A DNA stretch of 64,000 nt from CAVVYA01 sp963752345. GTDB taxonomy: Bacteria; Pseudomonadota; Alphaproteobacteria; SMXQ01. The notes under the pieces are model-generated. The model had not been told where the DNA came from. It was given only the letters and a program-made list of their open reading frames with translations, and searched no databases. Location of the stretch: NCBI GenBank assembly GCA_963752345.1, contig CAVVYA010000020.1, positions 1-64,000 on the forward strand, in the 5' to 3' direction. The stretch's first letter is position 1. Each line of letters begins with the position of its first letter. The position numbers and the translations under genes are program-made. Below are positions 57,397 through 64,000 of this stretch, in pieces.

Positions 57397-57984
57397 ATGG
57401 GCATCGGCAACTCCGATCCGATCAACATCGTCGGCATTTCCGGCAGCTTGCGGCAGAAGTCGTTCAACAGCGCGCTGCTCAGGGCCGCCGTGTCGCTCGT
57501 TCCGGCCGGCATGTCGATCACGACGGCATCGTTCGCGGCCTTCCCGGTCTATAACGCGGACGTGCAGGCGGTCGGAATTCCCGAGCCGGTCACCACGCTC
57601 GGGAAACAAATCCGCGAGGCCGACGCGGTGCTCATCGTCTCGCCGGAATACAACTATTCGATTCCGGGCGGCCTCAAGAACGCCATCGACTGGATTTCGC
57701 GGCTCGAAAACCAGCCGTTCAACGGCAAGCTCGTCGCCATCATGGGCGCCAGCCCCGGCCGCCTCGGCACGGCGCGCATGCAGTATCACCTCCGCCAGAG
57801 TTTCGTATTCCTCAATGGCATCGTGCTCAACAGGCCCGAGGTCATGGTCGGCGGCGCCGGCTCGGTGTTCGACGATACAGGCAATCTGACCGACGAACCG
57901 ACGCGCAAGATCGTCCGCGATCTGCTGACAGCGCTCGCCAAGGCTGTTGCCGATCAGCGTCGGCTCAAGGCTGCCGCAGGCTAA
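57397..57984 (+). CDS. NAD(P)H-dependent FMN reductase
   Basis: 195 residues from the ATG with AGGAGAG six bases upstream. Flavodoxin-like fold: GISGSLRQKSFNSALL binds the FMN phosphate and SPEYNYSIPGGLKNAIDW is the family signature. It reduces FMN (or quinones/azo compounds) with NAD(P)H in the cytoplasm; reduced flavin could supply a partner oxygenase or the prenyl-FMN pathway. That link is inference. Confidence 0.93.
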   Translation: MGIGNSDPINIVGISGSLRQKSFNSALLRAAVSLVPAGMSITTASFAAFPVYNADVQAVGIPEPVTTLGKQIREADAVLIVSPEYNYSIPGGLKNAIDWISRLENQPFNGKLVAIMGASPGRLGTARMQYHLRQSFVFLNGIVLNRPEVMVGGAGSVFDDTGNLTDEPTRKIVRDLLTALAKAVADQRRLKAAAG

Positions 57985-58344
57985 GTGGTTAACGCGCAAC
58001 CCGTACGTGGTTGGAGGCCGATCCCTTTCTCGTCCGGGAAAACCGCAGAAGCACTGGCGCCAGCCAGCTTCGTTGCTGCACAGCAGAGTCTGTACAGGGG
58101 CTCGGCACCCCAGGGGTGAGACGCATCGCGCGGCGGTGTACGACCTCGAGCGATCCGCCTTGGCGGCGCCGCGTGATGCGCCTGAGCATCGAGCGGCTTT
58201 CTAAACGCACCCTTAACAACTCCACTCTACTTTCGGCGTAGGTGAGATGCGTGACGATCGCATGCGGTACAGCCGGCGTCGTGCCGACGCGCGCGCGATC
58301 CTCTTCGCTAAAAGTTGAGCAAATTTACGGATTAGGAACCTGTT
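57985..58344. other. 360-base intergenic region before the chemotaxis operon
   Basis: No gene I can support lies here; short frames have no homology-like features. The segment from about 58240 to 58330, with several short GC-rich dyads and an AT-rich end (AAATTTACGGATTAGGAACC), is the likely leader and promoter of the chemotaxis operon. I found no convincing -35/-10 pair. Confidence 0.6.
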
Positions 58345-60088
58345 ATGCGTAGTTTGAAAATCCGCGGCCGACTGATTGCGGGCTTCGCGGTGATGGTGGT
58401 TTTTCTGGTGTCGGCCGTGGCGATGACTCTCTGGAAAGTGAGCGGCTTGCGTACAGTGAACGAGCAAATCTCGCAGCGCGGGCTGCCGGTCATGGTGGCC
58501 GCGCTTCGCATTGAAGGTCATCTGCACGAGGCCGGCCTGGCAATTCGCGGATGGCTGCTCACCGGCGAAGACCGCTACAAGATCGAGCGCGCCGCCGCCT
58601 GGCGGGGGATCGAGCAGGCTGCGGCGGTGATCGACCATCAGGCATTCGAGACGCCGGAAGCGGCCGCCGACTTGGAAGAAAGCGCGCCAGACCATCGCCG
58701 AGCTGCGCGAGGTCCAGGCCAGGGTCGAAGCGATGAACCGTCTCGGCAGCGACGGCGAAGAGGCGCAGGGCCTGCTCTATACCGACGATGCGCCGCGCGT
58801 CGACGCCATCATGGATATCGTGTCGGGCAATCAGCAGGCCGGCGGCGTCCGCAAGGGCGGCCTGTCCGACCAGCGCATCGCCAGCATGACCCACGACACG
58901 GCCCGGGCCGTGGAAGACATCAACGCGCTGTTTGTTGTGGAGTGGGGCATCCTCGGCGCCGGCATGGTGATCGCCGTGGTCGTCGTGCTCTTCCTCGGCC
59001 GAGCCATCGTAACGCCGGTCAATACCATGACGGCGGCAATGAACAAGCTCGCCAAGGGCGACAAGACCGTCGAGATCCCCGCGGTCGAACGCCAGGACGA
59101 GATGGGTGAAATGGCCCGTGCCGTTCTGATCTTCAAAGAGAACATGATCCGCGCCGAGCAACTGGCCGACGAACAGCTCAAGGAGCATGAGGCTCGCAGC
59201 AAGCGGGCCGAACTCGTCGCCGCTCTGACCAAGACCTTCGACAACCAGGTCGGCGGCGTCTTGAGCGCCGTGACCTCCGCCTCGACGCAGCTTCAGGCGA
59301 CCGCCGGCAGCATGTCGGCGACCGCCGAGCAGACCAGCAAGCAGTCGGTGGCGGTGTCTTCGGCTTCCGAGCAGGCGGCGGCGAACGTGCAGACCGTCGC
59401 GTCGGCGGCCGAGGAGCTCTCCAGTTCGATCGCGGAAATCGGCCGTCAGGTCCAGCAGTCGAGCGAGATCGCCTCGAAGGCCGTCGCCGAAGCCCAGCGC
59501 GCCAACAGCATGGTGCAGGGCCTGGTGTCCGCGTCCCACAAGATCGGCGCCGTGGTCGCGTTGATCACCGACATCGCCAATCAGACCAATTTGCTGGCGC
59601 TCAATGCGACCATCGAGGCCGCCCGCGCCGGCGAGGCCGGCAAGGGTTTCGCCGTGGTCGCCGCCGAAGTCAAGAACCTGGCCAATCAGACGGCCCGGGC
59701 GACCGAGGAAATCGGCGACCAGATCTCCGGTATCCAGGCCGCCACCGACGAGGCGGTCCAGACGATCGAAGCGATCGGCAAGACTATCGTCAACATCCAT
59801 GAGATTTCAGCCGGCGTGGCCGCGGCGGTCAACCAGCAGGGCGTCGCCACCCAAGAAATCGCCCGCAACGTGGAGCAGGCGGCGGCGGTGACCCAGGACG
59901 TGACGTCGAATATCGCCCTGGTCAACACGGCCGCCAACGATACCGGGGCCGCCGCCGCGCAGGTGCTCGACGCGGCTCAGGACCTGTCGCGTCAGTCCGA
60001 TGATCTGAAGACGATCGTGCAGGGCTTCCTGGGCGAGATGAGAGCCGCAGATATGCAAGACGTTTTAAGTGAGATGAGAGCCGCATAA
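58345..60088 (+). CDS. methyl-accepting chemotaxis protein (frameshifted)
   Basis: About 580 residues in two frames. An N-terminal helix (IAGFAVMVVFLVSAVAMTLW), a periplasmic four-helix region, a second helix near 200 and a HAMP domain are followed by a coiled-coil signalling domain whose tip is TNLLALNATIEAARAGEAGK. One extra base near 58690 separates ADLEE from RQTIAELREVQ in the ligand region. It should sense a signal and drive CheA. The end has a 12-codon duplication of GEMRAA. Confidence 0.87.
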
Positions 60089-60151
60089 GGCGGAAACGAC
60101 GAATGGCGCGCGCGTGACGGCGTGCCCGCGCACGCGACGAAGGAGAGAAGA

Positions 60152-60643
60152 ATGGCAACGGCCAGCGCAGCCTCGCCTGCACCGAGGACCACACCCGCCG
60201 TCGAGGCGGCGACCACGGATTACGTGACCTTCACGGTCGCCGACCAGCTGTTCGGCATTCCTGTGCTCAAGGTGCAGGACATCCTGGTGCCGGACAAGAT
60301 TGCGCATGTTCCGTTGGCGCCGCCGGAGGTGCGCGGCTCCATCAATCTGCGCGGCCGGATCGTCACGGTGGTCGATGTGCGTACCCGGCTCGGACTGCCT
60401 CTCAAGGACGGCGAGACCGTGCGCGGCATGGGGGTGACGGTCGAGAACGGCCATGATCTCTATACGCTGCTCGTCGACGATGTCGGCGACGTGATCAGTC
60501 TCGCGCACGATCTCCACGAGTCCAATCCGAGCACCTTGGATCAGAGCTGGATGGAATTCGCCGACGGCGTATTCCGGCTCGAAGGCCGACTGATGATCGT
60601 GCTCAACACCGAGCATCTCCTCGATGTCCGCAACCGCCACTGA
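60152..60643 (+). CDS. cheW: chemotaxis coupling protein CheW
   Basis: 163 residues with a 22-residue Ala/Pro-rich lead. CheW SH3-like core: DYVTFTVADQLFGIPV, VRGSINLRGRIVTVVD. It links the receptor to CheA. GGAGAGAAG precedes the ATG. It lies 63 bases behind the MCP and 17 before cheA. Confidence 0.94.
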   Translation: MATASAASPAPRTTPAVEAATTDYVTFTVADQLFGIPVLKVQDILVPDKIAHVPLAPPEVRGSINLRGRIVTVVDVRTRLGLPLKDGETVRGMGVTVENGHDLYTLLVDDVGDVISLAHDLHESNPSTLDQSWMEFADGVFRLEGRLMIVLNTEHLLDVRNRH

Positions 60644-60660
60644 GTCGAGGGAACGAGACC

Positions 60661-63383
60661 ATGGATGACCTGATCCGCGAGTTCCTGACCGAAACCTCGG
60701 AGAATCTCGCCGTTCTCGATGTCGAGCTGGTGCGTTTCGAGCAGGATCCCAGCGATGCCGCGATGCTCGGCAACATCTTTCGTCTGGTTCATACCATCAA
60801 GGGGACCTGCGGCTTTCTCGGCCTCGGCCGGCTTGAAGCCGTCGCCCACGCGGGCGAAAATATCCTCGGCAAGTTCCGCGATCGCGAGCTTCCCGTGACC
60901 CAGGAGGCGGTCAGCCTCATCCTGAAGTGCATCGACCGCGTCCGCTATATTCTGGGCGAGCTCGAAGCCGCCGGGGTCGAACCCGCAGGGCGATGATTCC
61001 GAGCTGATCGCCGAACTGAATGCCCATGCCGAAGGCCGCGCCGCGCCTGGCCCGGCACCCGCCTCGGCCGTGGCGCCGCAAGCCGCCGATGAATGGACGC
61101 CGGTTTTCAGCGACGACGGCTTCCCTGTCGCGGCCGAACTGTTGGCGGAAATCGCCAACGCGGTGGCTGGCGAGTCGGAGCCGGAGCCGGTGAACGCGCC
61201 GCCGCCGGTGGCTGCCGCTGCCCATCGCGGCCAACGAGCCTCCGGCATCGTCGTCCGATGGCAAGGAGACGAAGGAAACCGCCGTCTCCAATGCGTCGAT
61301 CCGCGTCAATGTCGATGTTCTCGAAGACCTGATGACCCTGGTCAGCGAACTCGTGCTGACACGCAATCAATTGCTGCAGATGGTGCGTGGCGCGGACGAC
61401 AGCGCCTTCAAGGTGCCGCTGCAGCGCCTCAGCCACATCACCTCCGATCTGCAGGAAGGCGTGATGAAGACCCGCATGCAGCCGATCGGCAATGCCTGGG
61501 CCAAGCTGCCGCGCATCGTGCGCGATCTCAGCCTGGAGATGGGCAAGAAGATCGAGCTCGTCACGCAGGGCGCCGAGACCGAGCTGGACCGCCAGGTGCT
61601 CGAGCTGATCAAGGATCCGCTCACCCATATGGTGCGCAACTCGGCCGATCACGGACTGGAAAATCCGCAGGACCGGCGCGCCGCCGGTAAGCCCGAAACC
61701 GGCCGGATCACGCTCAAGGCCTATCACGAGGGCGGCCAGATCATCATCGTGGTGGCCGACGACGGCCGCGGACTGAATGGCGCGAAGATCCGCGCCAAGG
61801 CTCTGGCGAACAAGATGGCGACCGCCGCCGAGCTCGAAAGCATGAGCGACCAGCAGGTCATGCAGTTCATCTTCCGGCCCGGCTTCTCGACCGCCGAGAA
61901 GGTGACGAACGTGTCGGGCCGTGGCGTCGGCATGGACGTGGTGCGCAACAATATCGAGCGCATCGGCGGCGCGATCGAGCTGAATTCGAAACAGGGCGCC
62001 GGCACCTCCTTTACCATCAAAATCCCGCTGACCTTGGCCATTGTTTCCGCGTTGATCGTCTGCGCGGGAAGCGACCGCTTCGCCATTCCTCAGCTCAACG
62101 TGCTCGAATTGGTGCGCGTGTCGCCGAAATCGGACACCCGCATCGAAATGGTGCACGAATCGCCGGTTCTGCGGCTGCGCGAGCGGCTTCTTCCGCTTGT
62201 GTCGTTGCGTAAGCTGCTGAAGCTCGGCGGCGCGGAAGATGTCGCCAAGCAAGAGCTGTTCATCGTCGTCGCCCAGGTCGGCGCGCACCAGTTCGGCGTC
62301 ATTGTCGACCAGGTTTTCGATACCGAGGAAATCGTGGTCAAGCCGGTATCGCCCCTGTTGCGCGACGTGCCGTTCTACTCGGGCAACACCATTCTCGGCG
62401 ACGGCAGCGTGATCATGATCCTCGATCCGAACGGCATCGCCGGCGCGGCCGGCCAGACCCGCGTCGGATCGGGCGACGAAGACCATGACGCCGAGGCCGA
62501 GGCCGAAGAGGGCCGCGCGAAGATGTCCTTCCTGCTGTTCCGCGCCGGCAGCGACGAGCTCAAGGCCGTGCCGCTGGCTTTGGTCGCCCGCCTCGAGCAG
62601 ATCGATCTGGCCATGACCGAACGGGTCCATGGCCGCCACGTGGTGCAGTATCGCGAGCGCCTGATGCCGTTGGTGCCCTTCGACCCCGACCATCAATGGA
62701 AATCCCAAGGCCGCCAGCCGATTCTGGTCTTTACCGAATCGGAACGCTCGATCGGCATGGTGGTCGATCAAATCGTCGACATCGTCGAGGACCACATGTC
62801 CGTCGAACTGTCTTCCTCCACGCCCGGTCTCGTGGGCAGCGCCATCATCGCCGGCAAGGCCACCGATATCGTCGACGTCGGCTATTACCTGACCAAAGGG
62901 CTGAGCGAATGGTTCGGTTCGACGAACGGCGCGGCGGCGGCGGCCTCGGCGTCACGCAACGTGCTGCTGGTCGACGACAGCGCCTTCTTCCGCAATCTGC
63001 TGACGCCGGTCCTGTCGGTCGCAGGGTGGCACGTGAGCGCTGTCGAGAGCCCGGAAGAGGCGCTCAAGCTGCGCGAGGCTGGCCGGATGTTCGATATCAT
63101 CATCAGCGACGTCGAAATGCCGCGCATGGATGGACTGGCCTTCGCAACCGAAGTGCGGTCCGACCCGCGCTGGAAGGACGTTCCCATGGTGGCGCTGTCG
63201 ACCCGCATCGCCAAGGAAGACATCGCGCAGGCACTGAAGGCCGGCTTCGACACCTATGTGGCCAAAGCGAGCCGCGACACCCTGCTCAACGTCTTGTCCG
63301 GCATCGCGGCGGCGCGGCAGCCTGAGCCGGCTGAGCCCGCGAAGGGCGCCGCCAGCGCCGATCAAAACTTCCGCGCCGCGTGA
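60661..63383 (+). CDS. cheA: hybrid chemotaxis histidine kinase CheA with two CheW-like domains and receiver (two frameshifts)
   Basis: About 905 residues when restored. P1: phospho-His in VHTIKGTCGFLGL. Then a P3 dimerisation domain and the kinase core (HMVRNSADHGLE, DDGRGLNG, SGRGVGMDVV). Two CheW-like domains follow (from about 62040 and 62520), then a C-terminal receiver with VLLVDDSAFFRN and ISDVEMPRMDG. Two extra bases, near 60993 (AAGVEPAG to DDSELIAEL) and 61226 (to PIAANEPPASSSDGK), both fall in the flexible P1-P3 linker, which has no obvious CheY-docking P2. It phosphorylates CheY and CheB; the receiver could act as a phosphate sink. Confidence 0.9.
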
Positions 63384-63400
63384 TACGGGAAAGGTTTCTC

Positions 63401-63766
63401 ATGAAAACGTGCCTTCTCGTTGACGATTCAAAGGCGATCCGAGCGATCGTCCGGCCGATTCTCGCCAATCTCGGATTCGAGGTTCTTGAGGCGGGCGACG
63501 GCGCCGAGGCGCTGAAGATCTGCCAGGCAAAGTTCCCGACGGCGGTGCTGCTCGACTGGAATATGCCGGTCATGAACGGCCTCGAATTTCTCAAAGCCCT
63601 GCGCGCGACGCCGGGCGGCGATCAGCCGATCGTGATTTTCTGCACCACGGAGAATCGGCCTCAGCAGATCGAGGAAGGAATTCTCGCCGGGGCGAACGAA
63701 TACATCATGAAGCCCTTCGATCAGGAAATCCTGCAGAGCAAATTCGCTCAAGTCGGCTTGCTGTAA
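63401..63766 (+). CDS. cheY: response regulator CheY
   Basis: 121 residues, a single receiver. Acid pocket in LLVDDSK, phospho-Asp in LLDWNMPVMNG, Thr in FCTTE and Lys in IMKPF. AAGG precedes the ATG by nine bases. Phosphorylated CheY binds the flagellar motor and changes its rotation. Confidence 0.93.
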   Translation: MKTCLLVDDSKAIRAIVRPILANLGFEVLEAGDGAEALKICQAKFPTAVLLDWNMPVMNGLEFLKALRATPGGDQPIVIFCTTENRPQQIEEGILAGANEYIMKPFDQEILQSKFAQVGLL

Positions 63767-63774
63767 TTGCATCG

Positions 63775-64000
63775 ATGACCGCTGAACTATCCCTGTCGGC
63801 ACCGGCACAGCCCAACAGCGACAATCCGATTCGCGTGATGCTGGTCGACAATTCGGCGGTCATCCGCAGTCTGATGTACCGCATCCTGTCGACCGATCCG
63901 GCAATTCGCGTCTCCGCATCGGCGGCGAACGGCTACACGGCCGTCCAGCTATTCCGCCAGGCGGATATCCAGGTCATCGTGCTCGATATCGAAATGCCGG
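63775..64000 (+). CDS. cheB: CheB-type methylesterase response regulator (3' end outside window)
   Basis: The first 75 residues are seen: a 19-residue lead, then the receiver IRVMLVDNSAVIRSLMYR and VLDIEMP. The position after CheY and the CheB-like lead favour cheB; the methylesterase part is beyond the window. The acidic pair is DN instead of DD, which would weaken Mg2+ binding unless it is another base error. Confidence 0.75.
   Translation, partial: MTAELSLSAPAQPNSDNPIRVMLVDNSAVIRSLMYRILSTDPAIRVSASAANGYTAVQLFRQADIQVIVLDIEMP

Noticed and set aside
58085..58160. possible tRNA or small RNA gene
   Set aside because: Short G/C arms do not form a cloverleaf, and no conserved TTC loop was found.
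1..64000. CRISPR array
   Set aside because: The only perfect repeat pair found (1049 and 1184) has two copies with an 86-base spacer and no cas genes.

Overview
The window is about 64 kb of GC-rich DNA from an alphaproteobacterium, most likely a relative of the Hyphomicrobiales or Rhodospirillales. The evidence is tightly packed ATGA-overlapping operons with strong third-position GC bias, DUF1194/DUF421/GlsB-type genes, a glutathione-dependent formaldehyde pathway, a CTAG-bounded intergenic repeat of the kind I remember from Hyphomicrobiales, and an expansion of Bug (TctC-type) periplasmic receptors. I saw no tRNA, rRNA or CRISPR array. This assignment is inference; no search was possible.

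Layout. 0-1 kb: tail of a bicupin gene and a clear terminator. 1.0-1.25 kb: a 49-bp direct repeat. 1.25-3.5 kb: a divergent Bcr/CflA-like MFS pump and a LysR regulator. 3.66-15.5 kb: one long co-directional catabolic/uptake cluster ending at an intrinsic terminator. It holds two more bicupins, a gentisate-dioxygenase-like bicupin, a heme-oxygenase-fold iron enzyme, a UbiD-type decarboxylase, an aldehyde dehydrogenase, three Bug receptors and one TAXI receptor. 15.6-16.9 kb: queD and queE. 17.0-17.9 kb: two tandem paralogous lipoproteins. 17.9-32.4 kb: a complete aryl-polyene (APE) type cluster, with a 4'-phosphopantetheinyl transferase divergent from sixteen genes in the order apeC to apeR. 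33-34 kb: an IS630-family element. 34-40.7 kb: a DUF1194 protein and LysR regulator divergent from a second small catabolic operon (iron enzyme, SDR, NicX/aminopeptidase-T-like protein, Bug receptor, VOC protein). 40.7-53 kb: stress and housekeeping genes (HPF-cold-shock fusion, GlsB, lipid-kinase-like protein, DUF421, DUF2231, SDR, MFS, formaldehyde detoxification pair, extensin-like protein, two TPM proteins, LemA, SLC13 transporter). 53-58 kb: etfBA, two Bug receptors and an FMN reductase. 58.3-64 kb: a chemotaxis operon (MCP, CheW, hybrid CheA, CheY, start of CheB).

How it works together. The two catabolic clusters look built to capture small organic acids through periplasmic receptors and then oxidise or decarboxylate them. 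No TctA/TctB or TRAP membrane subunits are in the window, so the receptors must work with permeases encoded elsewhere. The APE cluster should build a polyene on two acyl carrier proteins, starting from an aryl acid activated by the AMP ligase, and export or anchor it in the outer membrane.

Main caution: about seventeen otherwise well-conserved genes are broken by single-base shifts, nearly all of which look like one inserted base. The spread over unrelated genes suggests uncorrected sequencing or assembly indels more than real gene decay. Coordinates for these genes span the whole reconstructed reading frame, and the approximate shift site is given in each entry.
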